Assembly: GCF_035974275.1 (NCBI RefSeq)
Contig: NZ_CP142422.1
Span: 434,001 to 498,000, forward strand
DNA: 64,000 nt
Direction of reading: 5' to 3'
From: Chryseobacterium sp. MYb264
GTDB taxonomy: Bacteria; Bacteroidota; Bacteroidia; Flavobacteriales; Weeksellaceae
The translations under genes were made by a program, and so were the position numbers. This document shows positions 7,968-17,421 of the stretch, piece after piece. Every line of letters begins with the position of its first letter. Position 1 is the first letter of the stretch. Under the pieces are notes generated by a model that did not search any database, was not told the origin of the DNA, and saw only the letters and a list, made by a program, of their open reading frames with translations.

Positions 7968-8628
7968 TCTACAGCTGAGCCATGTTCTGTATCAGGTGAA
8001 AGATCTTCATTCTTCTGTAAAAAAGCTTCAGGATGCGGGTTTCATTGTGCAATACGGAACAGAAAAATCAAAAGCTTACAATGCTTTGATTTGGTTTGAA
8101 AAAGGAGTTTTTGTAGAAATTTATCAAAATTCCGGACTTCCTTTCTATGTAAAATGGATGATGAAAATTTTTGGATATCAGCCGGTTTTAAACCGATTAG
8201 AGAAATGGAAGAATGTTGGGGAAGGCTGGTGTGAATGGTCTTTAGAGTCTGTTGCCAATGATTTAAATACTGAAAAACAGTTTTTTATGAATGAAAATAT
8301 CAAGTTTAAATTTCATAAAGCAACACGAAAAGATATTCATAAGCAAAAATTGAAATGGGAGCTTCTGATGCCGAATAATATTGATTTTCCTTTTTTAATG
8401 TCTGCGTATGTTCCGAATCCGCGGCCAAAAGAAATTAATCATCCCAACGGAATAAAAGGCGTAAAAAATATTATTGTCGGAACAGAAAAATTAGACATTA
8501 ACTTATTAAATAGATTATTGCCAGACCAAACAGGTTTGAAATTGGTTGAAGGAGATAATTTGCAAACAGTTGAATTCTATGATTCTGAACTGAAGATCGA
8601 AAATGTTTTAAAAGATCTCAGTTTTTAG
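7936..8628 (+). CDS. Glyoxalase-like (VOC) domain protein
   Basis: 230 aa from the ATG at 7936; ATG 7945 is also possible, and the frame extends to a GTG at 7903. The N-terminal SHVLYQVKDLHSSVKKLQDAGF is typical of a VOC/glyoxalase_3-like fold. A second half (about 160-230) may be the paired domain. No clear metal triad can be assigned by eye. It overlaps the siderophore-reductase gene and is surely in the same operon. A role in handling a siderophore or its breakdown product is only suggested by context. Confidence 0.7.
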   Translation: MKKMQKLKPNNLQLSHVLYQVKDLHSSVKKLQDAGFIVQYGTEKSKAYNALIWFEKGVFVEIYQNSGLPFYVKWMMKIFGYQPVLNRLEKWKNVGEGWCEWSLESVANDLNTEKQFFMNENIKFKFHKATRKDIHKQKLKWELLMPNNIDFPFLMSAYVPNPRPKEINHPNGIKGVKNIIVGTEKLDINLLNRLLPDQTGLKLVEGDNLQTVEFYDSELKIENVLKDLSF

Positions 8629-8662
8629 CATCAGGAATTAATTAAAAATTAAATAGAAAAAT

Positions 8663-9394
8663 ATGAAATATTCAAATAAGATAAATTGGTCATTCGCAGC
8701 AGGGATTATCGTTTCGATATGTTGGCTGATTGGCGATATTTTCGTTGCCGGTTTTGATCCCAATCCTGCCGATTACCCAATTTTTTCAAAAACATATGCC
8801 GATCAGGTAGATGTTACTTTTGCTACATTAATGTTGGAAGGTTCAACGGCCAGATTGATGTTTGGTACATTGATAGGGGCTTTGACAGGTCCTTTATTAC
8901 TTCCCGCAACATGGTTGGTTTACCAGTTTTTTAAAGACAGAACAAAAGGGTATGCAGTTGCTATCTATTGGATTTTGCTTGTCGGGGCAGTTTTATCTCC
9001 TTTAGGGCACGCCGGTTTCTTTTATGTCGGCGAAATTTATAAAGCAGTTTATCATACTGATGCAACTTCACATCCATATCTTTTGAAAACAGGAAGAGGT
9101 TTTATGAAAATGCTGAATATTGCGTGGGGAGCTGCCATTGGTGTGTTGGCGATTGGTTGGGTTTCTTTTGCAGTTTGTATTGTTTTAAATAAAACTTTAC
9201 TTCCTAGATGGATGGCGATCCTTACTCCTTTTGCGCTAACATTGCTTATTATCCCTTTGAAAAACATATTACCTTTACCTTATTCAGGATGGGTAGGCGG
9301 AGCAATTTTTAATATTGCTTATCTGATATTTTTCAGTTCTTTATTATTTCTGTTCAGAAAAAGGCTTTTGAAAAGAGAAGAATCATTAAACTAA
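8663..9394 (+). CDS. Multi-pass membrane protein, DUF6796-like
   Basis: 243 aa with about seven hydrophobic segments (near 11-30, 68-90, 98-120, 150-178, 183-200, 208-225). It resembles integral membrane proteins of the DUF6796 group, from memory of the family's WLIGD and LLPATW patterns. Placed between the VOC gene and the second half ABC transporter (gap of 6 bases to the latter), so it is co-transcribed with the iron-transport genes. Function unknown. Confidence 0.6.
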   Translation: MKYSNKINWSFAAGIIVSICWLIGDIFVAGFDPNPADYPIFSKTYADQVDVTFATLMLEGSTARLMFGTLIGALTGPLLLPATWLVYQFFKDRTKGYAVAIYWILLVGAVLSPLGHAGFFYVGEIYKAVYHTDATSHPYLLKTGRGFMKMLNIAWGAAIGVLAIGWVSFAVCIVLNKTLLPRWMAILTPFALTLLIIPLKNILPLPYSGWVGGAIFNIAYLIFFSSLLFLFRKRLLKREESLN

Positions 9395-9400
9395 ATAAAA

Positions 9401-11122
9401 ATGATCAGAAACTTAAAATATGTAACCTCTTTCAACCCAAAAGGAACTCGAAAAGTAGCTGTTCTGGAAATTATTCACAGTCTTTTTATTGCTTCCCCTT
9501 CAGGAATTTTATTGGTGGTTGTTTGGGAGCTATTTTCAGAAAATCCAGATAGAACAAGAGTCTGGACGGTAGTCGGTGTAATGTTTACCATGCTGATTAT
9601 ACAATTCTTTATTGCTTCCAAAACGATGCTTGCCTCTCATCTTTGGGTTTACGATCTGTCGACACAACTGAGAATTAAACTGGGAAATCATATTCAGAAA
9701 TTTTCTTTAGGCTTTTTTAAAAAGAAAGATCCGGGAGAGATTGCTTCGGTGGTTTTGCAGGATGTTGCAAGTTTCGAAGGAATTTTCGGGCACAGTGTCG
9801 GCAATATTGCTGCTGCCGCATTCGGAACGGTTTTGCTGTCTGTTTTCCTGTTTATTTATGATTGGAGGCTTGCTTTATGTCTGTTGCTCGCCCTTCCTTT
9901 AATTTATCCATTTTTAAGGATTGCTAATTATTTCATAAGCCGTTTAGGAAGAAAACAAATTGAAGCCAGAAATACTGTTGGAGCAAAATTTTTAGAATAT
10001 GTTCAGGGAATCAGGCATTTAAAATCCTATGGATTGACAGGTGAAAAACACAAAGGTCTGGAAGAATCCTTTGAAGACCTGAGAAGAAAATGTATCCGTA
10101 TGGAAGCCGTTCCGGGACCTTTCATTGTTACAGCATCGATTGTTTTTGAAATCGGGTTTATTGTGATGGTTGCGCTCGGGTTGTATTACCTTTCTCATCA
10201 GTCGATCACCATTCCGGTACTCATTACGTTTTTGATTATGGGTTATAATTTGTATACGCCATTGAAAGTGGTGATGGTTGATTATCTAACACTGAGATAC
10301 ATGAATGAAAGCCTGAACCGGATTATTGATGTGCTTGAAGAGCCTACCATGGAAACTGAAAAAGATGAAATACCTGAAAGTTTTGACATTGCTTTTAATC
10401 AGGTAAGCTTTGGATATCAGGATAAACTCACAGTTCAGAATCTGGATTTTACAATTCCGGAAAAGTCCATGTTGGCTTTGGTTGGACATTCCGGTTCGGG
10501 AAAAACAACGATTGCTTCGCTCATCGCAAGATTCTGGGATGTAAGTTCGGGAAGCATCACTTTCGGTAACACGGATATCCGCAATATTAATCAGGGTCAA
10601 TTTTATAAATTCATCAGTGAGGTCTTTCAGGAGGTATATCTGTTTGATGATACGCTTTTTAATAATGTTAAAATTGGTCATCCTGAAGCTTCAGCAGAAC
10701 AAATTTATAATGCCATGGAACTGGCACAGTGTCTTGAATTCATCAATGATTTGCCGGAAGGAGTTCACACCAAAGTAGGAGAAGGAGGAAGTAAACTTTC
10801 GGGAGGCCAAAAGCAGAGAATAAGCATTGCCAGAGCGCTTTTGAAGGATGCTCCTATTGTTTTGCTGGATGAAGCGACAGCCAGTTTAGATCCTGAAAAT
10901 GAAATTTATATTCAAAAGGCTATTCAGGAATTGGTGAGATCAAAAACAGTGGTGGTCATCGCCCACAAATTATCTACCATTCAGAATGCAGATCAGATTC
11001 TGGTTTTGAATGAAGGTCAAATTGCAGAAAAAGGAAAACACCATGAATTACTTGAACACAACGGGATCTACCGTAAAATGTGGGATATTCAGCAACGATC
11101 AAGTGGCTGGAAGGTAAATTAA
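9401..11122 (+). CDS. Half-size ABC transporter (permease-ATPase), partner of the gene at 5361
   Basis: 573 aa. Membrane domain about 20-305; ATPase about 335-573 with Walker A VGHSGSGKTT, Q-loop region EVFQEVYLF, signature KLSGGQKQRI, Walker B IVLLDEATASLDPE and H-loop IAHKLSTI. Same architecture as the first half transporter of the operon but clearly diverged, which fits a heterodimer. It is the last gene of the operon. Three genes separate the two halves, an unusual order, since such halves are mostly adjacent. Confidence 0.87.
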   Translation: MIRNLKYVTSFNPKGTRKVAVLEIIHSLFIASPSGILLVVVWELFSENPDRTRVWTVVGVMFTMLIIQFFIASKTMLASHLWVYDLSTQLRIKLGNHIQKFSLGFFKKKDPGEIASVVLQDVASFEGIFGHSVGNIAAAAFGTVLLSVFLFIYDWRLALCLLLALPLIYPFLRIANYFISRLGRKQIEARNTVGAKFLEYVQGIRHLKSYGLTGEKHKGLEESFEDLRRKCIRMEAVPGPFIVTASIVFEIGFIVMVALGLYYLSHQSITIPVLITFLIMGYNLYTPLKVVMVDYLTLRYMNESLNRIIDVLEEPTMETEKDEIPESFDIAFNQVSFGYQDKLTVQNLDFTIPEKSMLALVGHSGSGKTTIASLIARFWDVSSGSITFGNTDIRNINQGQFYKFISEVFQEVYLFDDTLFNNVKIGHPEASAEQIYNAMELAQCLEFINDLPEGVHTKVGEGGSKLSGGQKQRISIARALLKDAPIVLLDEATASLDPENEIYIQKAIQELVRSKTVVVIAHKLSTIQNADQILVLNEGQIAEKGKHHELLEHNGIYRKMWDIQQRSSGWKVN

Positions 11123-11449
11123 TTTTTTTTTAATCTTTTATTTAGAGTCAGCTGTCTCAATGATGACTCGTGGTGAGCAGGAATATAATGTTCCTGCTTT
11201 CTTCGTATCCTATTTGAATGAGATAAGCTTTAAGTCTGTTTAAACTAATTTTAAATTTAACCGCAAAAGAGACAAAAGGCTTTATTGTATTTGTTTAAAG
11301 GAATTCAAAAGTCTGCAAAAAGAAAAGATCTTTGATTTTATTTACTTACGTATTTTTTTGAGTTTCACTACTACACTTAAAATAACTAAAGTGTAAAAAT
11401 ATTTTGCTTCTTTTGTGGTAAAAAATTTAAACAAGTTTCTTATTAAAAA
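11123..11449. other. Gene-free interval between convergent genes
   Basis: AT-rich and without an ORF of note. It contains a degenerate stretch around 11260-11420 with CGCAAAAGAGACAAAAGG and AAAGATCTTTGATTT, wording like that of the dispersed 165-bp repeat family, but too decayed to align by eye. No convincing terminator was seen after the ABC gene. Confidence 0.4.
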
Positions 11450-11932
11450 TTATTTTACCAGAACCCAGATCAGAGCGGCAATACCGGCATACACTGTAAC
11501 TGTAATGATATCAGCAATAGGCTGTGAAAAACGTTTTTCAGCAATTCTTTCCGAATTGATCTGATTTTTATGAAACTTAAGAATTTTTTTAGGATTGTGA
11601 ACGGGATGCGCCACCAGACTGTCGCTTTCCCAACGGTCAACAATAACTTTATACGTTTTACCGTCAACATCAATTCTGACATTTTTATTAGCCGAAAGCT
11701 TCTCCTGAATATTCACTGCAACGGGCGCAGGGGCAAGCTGGGGATTCACCTTTTGAGCTTGGGCTTCTGCTTGTGTACCTTTCGTCGGCATAGGCATATT
11801 GGAAGCCTGATCAGCATTCCTTTTAACGTCCTGATTCTTGTCATTAGCAGGATCTGGTTGCTTTTTAACCTGATAGGTATAACAGCTTACAAGGAAAAAT
11901 GATATGATGATGAGATAAAAATTCTTTTGCAT
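11450..11932 (-). CDS. Small lipoprotein with C-terminal hydrophobic segment
   Basis: 160 aa. A signal peptide ends in the lipobox LVSC with the lipidated Cys near residue 17. A hydrophilic linker rich in Ala, Gln, Pro and Lys follows (about 20-75). The middle part (VDGKTYKVIVDRWESDSLVAHP) may bind a partner. The last 20 residues (TVYAGIAALIWVLVK) form a membrane-like helix. Not recognised. A lipid anchor plus a C-terminal helix on such a short protein is uncommon. It has no operon partner: it converges with the ABC operon and diverges from the pyrophosphatase gene. Confidence 0.7.
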   Translation of the reverse strand: MQKNFYLIIISFFLVSCYTYQVKKQPDPANDKNQDVKRNADQASNMPMPTKGTQAEAQAQKVNPQLAPAPVAVNIQEKLSANKNVRIDVDGKTYKVIVDRWESDSLVAHPVHNPKKILKFHKNQINSERIAEKRFSQPIADIITVTVYAGIAALIWVLVK

Positions 11933-12340
11933 TGACCAAATTTAAGAATTAAATAGAATATTCAGTATTTTCTCGGCATAAAGCATGAAATTATTTTTCA
12001 GAAAATGCCAGCCTTCATCCAATAAAGTAGTTTAAGCTATTTAAAGAGTATTCATTTTCTCATATTAATGCTCTCATGGTCATTTTTTTCCTGTCTTTAA
12101 CTTGATTGCCCCATCTTTAAATGCGAAATTAAAAATCACCTCATAAAATAAAAAAAGTTCAGCTTATTTTCATTCTTCGGGTTCAGGATTATTTTATCTC
12201 AGCGATTCGGATATGAGGTTGTAAAAGTTTGGGATTAACCGTTTAAACCTTAAATTTCAGTGTTTTGTAAGTTAAATATAAAACATCCAAAAGAATTATT
12301 CATTATATTTAATATTCTATTACCAAAAAAATATTAAACG
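11933..12340. other. Gene-free divergent interval upstream of the pyrophosphatase gene
   Basis: About 400 AT-rich bases between divergent genes. No exact TAnnTTTG box was found at a suitable distance from either start, and no strong hairpin. It must hold promoters for both genes, but none can be placed with confidence. Confidence 0.3.
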
Positions 12341-15082
12341 ATGAACTTATTCTTTTTAGTACCTGTTTTTGGGGTGATTGCTCTGCTCTACACATTATTT
12401 CAAAGTAATTGGGTAAATAAGCAGAATGCCGGAAATGAAAAAATGAAACTGATCAGCGGGTATATTGCTGACGGAGCCATGGCCTTTCTCAAGGCCGAAT
12501 ACAAGGTTTTGATGTACTTTGTCATCTGTGTAGGAATTCTTCTGGCCGTGATGGGTATGAGCAATGAACATTCCCATTGGAGCATCGGGATTGCTTTCGG
12601 AGTCGGAGCACTGTTTTCTGCACTGGCCGGATTTATCGGAATGAAAATCGCCACCAAAGCTAATGTAAGAACGGCTGAAGCCGCGAGAACATCTTTGTCC
12701 AAGGCACTTAAGGTATCTTTTACAGGAGGCTCCGTGATGGGGATGGGGGTAGCCGGCCTTGCAGTTCTCGGTTTGGGAGCTTTATTTTTAATTGTTAAAC
12801 AGATTTTTGCTCCGGATGCGAGCGTAAATTCTCTTGAAATGGAGAGAACCATTGAAATTCTTACAGGATTTTCCCTGGGGGCAGAGTCTATCGCTCTTTT
12901 TGCAAGAGTAGGAGGTGGCATATATACCAAAGCTGCCGATGTAGGTGCCGATCTCGTAGGGAAAGTAGAAGCCGGAATTCCTGAGGACGATCCCCGGAAT
13001 CCAGCAACCATTGCAGATAATGTAGGGGATAATGTAGGCGATGTTGCCGGAATGGGGGCAGACCTTTTTGGCTCTTATGTTGCGACAGTTTTAGCCACAA
13101 TGGTATTGGGACGGGAAACGGTTTCCGTGGATTCATTCGGTGGCTTTGCTCCTATTCTTTTACCAATGATGATCGCCGGAACCGGAATTGTTTTTTCTAT
13201 AGCAGGAACTCTCCTGGTTAGAATTAATGATAACGATGATACTTCAGCATCAAGCGTTCAGAATGCCTTGAATCTCGGAAACTGGGGAAGTATTGTCATC
13301 ACGGCCATTGCATCGTATTTTCTTGTTAATTATATTTTACCCGAATCCATGATCCTGAGAGGGCATGAGTTTACGAAAATGGGCGTTTTCGGTGCAATTA
13401 TGGTCGGCCTCGTGGTCGGCACTTTAATGAGTATCATTACCGAATATTATACCGCGATGGGTAAAAGACCTGTCTCAAGTATCGTCAGACAGTCATCTAC
13501 AGGCCATGCCACCAATATTATCGGAGGGCTGTCAGTAGGAATGGAGTCTACTTTACTTCCCATCATTGTGCTGGCAGGCGGAATCTATGGTTCATATCTT
13601 TGTGCTGAATTATACGGAGTGGCGATTGCTGCGGCGGGAATGATGGCAACCACGGCCATGCAGCTTGCTATTGATGCTTTCGGTCCCATTGCTGACAATG
13701 CAGGAGGTATTGCTGAAATGAGCGAGCTGCCAAAGGAAGTTCGTGAAAAAACTGATATTCTGGACGCGGTGGGAAACACAACGGCTGCTACGGGAAAAGG
13801 TTTTGCAATTGCTTCTGCCGCTTTAACAGCTCTGGCGTTATTTGCTGCGTTTGTAGGCATTGCAGGAATTGACGGTATTGATATTTACAGGGCAGATGTC
13901 TTAGCCGGACTTTTTGTTGGCGGAATGATTCCCTTTATCTTTTCTTCACTTGCGATCAAGGCAGTAGGAAAGGCAGCCATGGCCATGGTGGAGGAAGTTC
14001 GCAGGCAGTTTCGTGAAATCCCCGGAATCCTCGAAGGAAAAGCGCAGCCGGAATATGAAAAATGTGTCGCCATTTCTACGGATGCCTCTATCAGAAAAAT
14101 GATGCTCCCGGGAGCTATTGCTATTGTTTCTCCTTTGCTGGTTGGGTTTATTTTCGGACCGGAAGTGCTGGGGGGATTTTTAGCCGGTGCAACCGTATGC
14201 GGCGTATTGATGGGGATGTTCCAGAACAATGCCGGGGGCGCCTGGGATAATGCCAAAAAATCTTTTGAAAAAGGGGTAGACATCAACGGAGAGACTTACT
14301 ACAAGGGTTCAGAACCACATAAGGCATCGGTAACAGGTGATACCGTGGGAGATCCGTTTAAAGATACATCAGGACCTTCAATGAATATTCTTATAAAATT
14401 AATGTCCATTGTTTCCCTGGTCATAGCCCCCACATTAGCGATCTTACATAAGGATAAAATTAATGCCGACAGAATGGCCAAAATTGAAAGCCTGACAAGA
14501 AATACTGAAATGTCCGTGAACCTAAAAAGCGGGAAAGCAGGAATCGCGACATCACATATCCCGAGAGAGTCTGCTAAAGGTCACCTTAATGAAAATGGAG
14601 ATTTTATGTATGACACCGGAAAAGAAGAGAAAATAAAGTTAAATAACGGAAAAACTCTGGTATTGGGAAACTCTGGTCAGCTGTATGCATTATATCTCAT
14701 GGTGAAGAAAAAAGATCGGTCTCTGTTGGAGCCTGATCGTTGGTTTACCATCGAAAATCTTTATTTTGAACGAGGTTACGGCGATCTGGAGACGGGGGCA
14801 GTGGTGCAGCTGGTCAATCTTGCAGAAATGATGACAGCCTATCCCGAAATGAAAATCAAATTGGGCGGTTATACCGATGATACAGGAAATGAAGCGAGCA
14901 ACCAGTCTTTATCTAATTTGAGGGTTCAAACCGCAAAATTAAAACTTCTGGAACTTGGAATCTCCGGTGACAGAATTGAAGCAGAAGGGTATGGCTCAAA
15001 ACATCCGATATGTCCTGCCAACGATACAGAGGAGTGCAGGGCGAGAAACAGGCGGATTGATATAAGGGTGCTGGCTCTTTAA
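12341..15082 (+). CDS. hppA: Membrane ion-pumping pyrophosphatase fused to an OmpA-like domain
   Basis: 913 aa. Residues about 1-700 are a membrane pyrophosphatase with many helices. The substrate site [19 protein letters not shown] (about 216-234), [19 protein letters not shown] and the final [15 protein letters not shown] are intact. [10 protein letters not shown] has Ala where K+-independent enzymes have Lys, so the K+-dependent class is likely; whether H+ or Na+ is pumped cannot be decided by eye. After a linker, residues about 775-913 are OmpA-like: a [10 protein letters not shown] strand, GGYTDDTG with the conserved Asp, and [10 protein letters not shown] with the conserved Arg. Both termini of these pumps face the periplasm, so the extra domain could bind peptidoglycan. 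Usual family length is 660-800 aa. Strong terminator at 15197-15237. Confidence 0.93.
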   Translation: MNLFFLVPVFGVIALLYTLFQSNWVNKQNAGNEKMKLISGYIADGAMAFLKAEYKVLMYFVICVGILLAVMGMSNEHSHWSIGIAFGVGALFSALAGFIGMKIATKANVRTAEAARTSLSKALKVSFTGGSVMGMGVAGLAVLGLGALFLIVKQIFAPDASVNSLEMERTIEILTGFSLGAESIALFARVGGGIYTKAADVGADLVGKVEAGIPEDDPRNPATIADNVGDNVGDVAGMGADLFGSYVATVLATMVLGRETVSVDSFGGFAPILLPMMIAGTGIVFSIAGTLLVRINDNDDTSASSVQNALNLGNWGSIVITAIASYFLVNYILPESMILRGHEFTKMGVFGAIMVGLVVGTLMSIITEYYTAMGKRPVSSIVRQSSTGHATNIIGGLSVGMESTLLPIIVLAGGIYGSYLCAELYGVAIAAAGMMATTAMQLAIDAFGPIADNAGGIAEMSELPKEVREKTDILDAVGNTTAATGKGFAIASAALTALALFAAFVGIAGIDGIDIYRADVLAGLFVGGMIPFIFSSLAIKAVGKAAMAMVEEVRRQFREIPGILEGKAQPEYEKCVAISTDASIRKMMLPGAIAIVSPLLVGFIFGPEVLGGFLAGATVCGVLMGMFQNNAGGAWDNAKKSFEKGVDINGETYYKGSEPHKASVTGDTVGDPFKDTSGPSMNILIKLMSIVSLVIAPTLAILHKDKINADRMAKIESLTRNTEMSVNLKSGKAGIATSHIPRESAKGHLNENGDFMYDTGKEEKIKLNNGKTLVLGNSGQLYALYLMVKKKDRSLLEPDRWFTIENLYFERGYGDLETGAVVQLVNLAEMMTAYPEMKIKLGGYTDDTGNEASNQSLSNLRVQTAKLKLLELGISGDRIEAEGYGSKHPICPANDTEECRARNRRIDIRVLAL

Positions 15083-15196
15083 TCGGATTCAAAACATAAA
15101 ATCGGGACTTTAATGTAATGATAAATTTCCTGAAGAGAGACCAGAGAATGTCTTTGAGATCTTCCTTCTGCCGGAATCAGATTGCATAAAATATAT

Positions 15197-15237
15197 AAAA
15201 GCGTAAAGGCACCTCAGTAGGGTGCCTTTATGCTTTA
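15197..15237 (+). terminator. Terminator after the pyrophosphatase gene
   Basis: TAAAGGCACC (15204-15213) pairs exactly with GGTGCCTTTA (15221-15230) around a 7-base loop, and the stem extends outward with AAAAGCG/TGCTTT. It lies between convergent genes and can serve both. Confidence 0.75.
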
Positions 15238-15258
15238 TACAAAATTTTTTAAAGGCTG

Positions 15259-16002
15259 TTATTGTAAAACCTCTTTCAGAAAAAGAAGGGTATGATTCCA
15301 GGCTCTTTTTGCCATCACTGCATTATAATCCGGTGATTTGGGATCGGTAAACGTATGTTTTGAATGAGCATACGTAATGATCTGCCAATCTGCATTTCCA
15401 TCGTTCATTTCCTTGATCAGATTATTGTAATCTTCAGGCGACACACTTTTGTCATCTGCCGGATTTTCAACCAAAATCTTTGTAGCAATTGGTCCGTTTG
15501 CTCTCGACTGATCTTTCCCAATGCTTCCGTGAATCGAAACAACACCCACCACAGGCAGGCTTCCTCGCGCAGATTCCAAAGCACCTGTTCCTCCGAAGCA
15601 ATAGCCGATTACTGCAATTTTATCAGCAACGGCACCGTTTTTCTTCAATTGATCGAGCGCCAGCGTAATTCTCTTTTGGTAAGCTTCGTAATTTTTTTTG
15701 TAGAATCCTGAGTTTTTCGCCGCAGTATCCATATTGGTTGGGATATTCCCCTCACCATAAATATCGGCAATAAAAGCTACATAACCTTGTTTTTCCAGTT
15801 CTAAAGCCGCATTTTTTGCTTCATCATCAATTCCTTTCCAAGCTGGTAAAATCAAAACTCCCGGAAGTTTTTTTCCTGCATTCGAAGTTACCAAACCATT
15901 CAGTTTTTGTGAACCATCCTGATAAGAAACCGTTTTAAGATTTTGACTAAAAATAGTTCCCGAACTCATTAAAAATGCCGCGAATAATATTGAACGTATC
16001 AT
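15259..16002 (-). CDS. Secreted dienelactone hydrolase family protein
   Basis: 247 aa. N-terminal signal peptide of about 19 residues (ends near TIFSQ). Alpha/beta-hydrolase fold with the family's Cys nucleophile in VIGYCFGGTGAL (Cys near 140), an acidic residue in the NPADDKSVSPEDY loop and His in YAHSKHTFTDP. Such enzymes cleave lactones or esters; the substrate is unknown. Single gene, preceded by 300 gene-free bases and converging on the pyrophosphatase gene with a shared terminator. Confidence 0.85.
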   Translation of the reverse strand: MIRSILFAAFLMSSGTIFSQNLKTVSYQDGSQKLNGLVTSNAGKKLPGVLILPAWKGIDDEAKNAALELEKQGYVAFIADIYGEGNIPTNMDTAAKNSGFYKKNYEAYQKRITLALDQLKKNGAVADKIAVIGYCFGGTGALESARGSLPVVGVVSIHGSIGKDQSRANGPIATKILVENPADDKSVSPEDYNNLIKEMNDGNADWQIITYAHSKHTFTDPKSPDYNAVMAKRAWNHTLLFLKEVLQ

Positions 16003-16306
16003 AATTTTAAATTAAATTTTTTCTTTAAAGCTATTTCCCGCTTTTCATTGCAATCTTTTTTTTCAAAAAAGGATTTTCATTGCAATCGGGGCTAGGGATT
16101 TTGTCAGATTTTCAATATTTTACATGAATTCAATAGCCTGTCTGTCAGCTGGTAGGGAACTAATCTCGAGTCTTATTAAGAGTATTGTTTAGATTGTTTA
16201 GAATGACAAAAGCATATTAGAAAGTGTAATAATTAAAAATCCTTCATCTAAATTAATAAAATAACTCAGAAAAAGGATTAATAAATTGTTATTAAGTGAC
16301 TAAAAA
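16003..16306. other. Gene-free interval between two minus-strand genes
   Basis: About 300 bases. It holds two near-copies of a short phrase (cattgcaatc at about 16048 and 16079) and runs of T and A, but no ORF, no clear hairpin terminator and no exact promoter box. Confidence 0.3.
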
Positions 16307-16933
16307 CTACAAAATAGCACCAGCATATTGATATTCTGATATTTCATTGATTGCTTTATTCAGAGCAAGTTCCTGCAATCCCGGAATAGCTGTTCCTTCC
16401 GCACGAAAAACAGTAACATCTGTAATCCCGATAAACGAAAGAAAATGTTTCACATAGGGAATGGCAAAATCGTAAGACTGATTGATTCCGGAACTGAAAA
16501 CTCCCGCTGTGCTCGCTGCAATAAAGGCTTTTTTATTATTTAGAAGACCTTCCGAACCATTCTCTGTATATCGAAAAGTAACTTTGGCTCGGGCAATATG
16601 ATCAAAGTAAGCTTTCAGGCTAGAAGTTATTCCGAAATTATACATGGGAACTCCAATAACTATATAATCAGCATCCTGTATTTGGACAACTGCTTCATCT
16701 GATTTTTTAATTATTTGATTTAATTCAGGAGTTCTATGTTCAGGTGGTGTAAAGAAAGAATTGATGTGTTCCTGGGTTAAATGTGGAAAGTTTTCATTCG
16801 AAAGATCAAGAATTTCGACGATAATATCATCGTCATTTTCTCTGATTTTTTCGATAACAGCATTTCCTAATATATTGGTAAACGATTCGTTGCCTCTTGT
16901 GCTTGAAATAATATACAATACTTTTTTTGACAT
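16307..16933 (-). CDS. FMN-dependent NAD(P)H azoreductase / quinone reductase
   Basis: 208 aa, flavodoxin-like fold. The FMN-phosphate loop is IISSTRGNES near residues 8-17; GVPMYNFGITSSLKAYFDHIARA (about 93-115) is the characteristic AzoR segment. These enzymes reduce quinones and azo compounds with NADH. The gene is divergent from a HxlR-type regulator carrying an in-frame stop (17052-17420), a very common pair in which HxlR represses the reductase until an electrophile appears. A minus-strand TAAATTTG box at 16961-16968 gives a leader of about 20 bases. Confidence 0.88.
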   Translation of the reverse strand: MSKKVLYIISSTRGNESFTNILGNAVIEKIRENDDDIIVEILDLSNENFPHLTQEHINSFFTPPEHRTPELNQIIKKSDEAVVQIQDADYIVIGVPMYNFGITSSLKAYFDHIARAKVTFRYTENGSEGLLNNKKAFIAASTAGVFSSGINQSYDFAIPYVKHFLSFIGITDVTVFRAEGTAIPGLQELALNKAINEISEYQYAGAIL

Positions 16934-16960
16934 TTTTATTTATTTTAAAATTTTATGATA

Positions 16961-16968
16961 CAAATTTA
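16961..16968 (-). promoter_or_regulatory. Probable azoreductase promoter -7 box
   Basis: CAAATTTA on the plus strand is TAAATTTG on the minus strand, 28 bases upstream of the ATG at 16933. Confidence 0.45.
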
Positions 16969-16997
16969 TATTACATTTGATATAGAATAAATAGCAA

Positions 16998-17020
16998 TAT
17001 ACTTTTGTATAGTAGTATAC
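16998..17020. promoter_or_regulatory. Dyad symmetry, candidate HxlR operator
   Basis: TATAC (16998-17002) and GTATA (17007-17011) are exact inverted repeats around TTTT, and TACT/AGTA (17000-17003, 17011-17014) form a second dyad; GTATAC follows at 17015-17020. A plus-strand TACTTTTG box (17000-17007) for the HxlR gene lies inside it, which fits autoregulation and repression of the azoreductase. Confidence 0.45.
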
Positions 17021-17051
17021 CGAATGATAGTATTTAATAAATCAAATAGTT

Positions 17052-17420
17052 ATGGGAAAGATTTCTGAGCTTGAAAATTGGAAAGAATGTTCGTCAACGT
17101 ATATATTAGCCGTAAATGATACGATTAACGTAATTAATGGAAAATGGAAAGCCGCCATTATTTCATCCTTGTTTTTTGGAAAGAAACGCTTTGGAGAAAT
17201 AGAAAAAGATATTCCTAAAATCACACCCAGAATGCTTTCTAAAGAGCTGAGAGATTAGGAAGCCAACGGAATTATAACAAGATCAGTCTATAATACAATT
17301 CCGGTTACGGTAGAATATGAACTAACCGCTTCTGGATACGAATTCAGAAAAGTATTGGATGTAATGCTCGATTGGGGGTTACAACATCGCGAAAATATAA
17401 TTGGAAAGGATAAAAGCTGA
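17052..17420 (+). pseudogene. HxlR-family transcriptional regulator interrupted by an in-frame TAG
   Basis: A 122-codon frame runs from ATG 17052 to TGA 17420. It matches a winged-helix HxlR protein throughout (INGKWKAAIISSLFFGKKRFGEIEKDIP; ITPRMLSKELRD; EANGIITRSVYNTIPVTVEYELTASGYE). It is broken by TAG at 17256-17258, where HxlR proteins normally have Leu (RDLE), so a single TTG-to-TAG change explains it. The Cys near residue 15 matches the redox-sensing Cys of YodB/HypR-type members. The 68-aa product would lack the wing and dimer helix. The frame after the stop is free of further damage, so the mutation is recent, or is a sequencing error or readthrough. Confidence 0.88.
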
Positions 17421-17421
17421 T

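Noticed and set aside
12400..13011. Antisense frame of 203 aa in the pyrophosphatase gene
   Set aside because: Shadow of a long, codon-biased gene; sequence is low-complexity Ala/Pro/Ser with no start signal.
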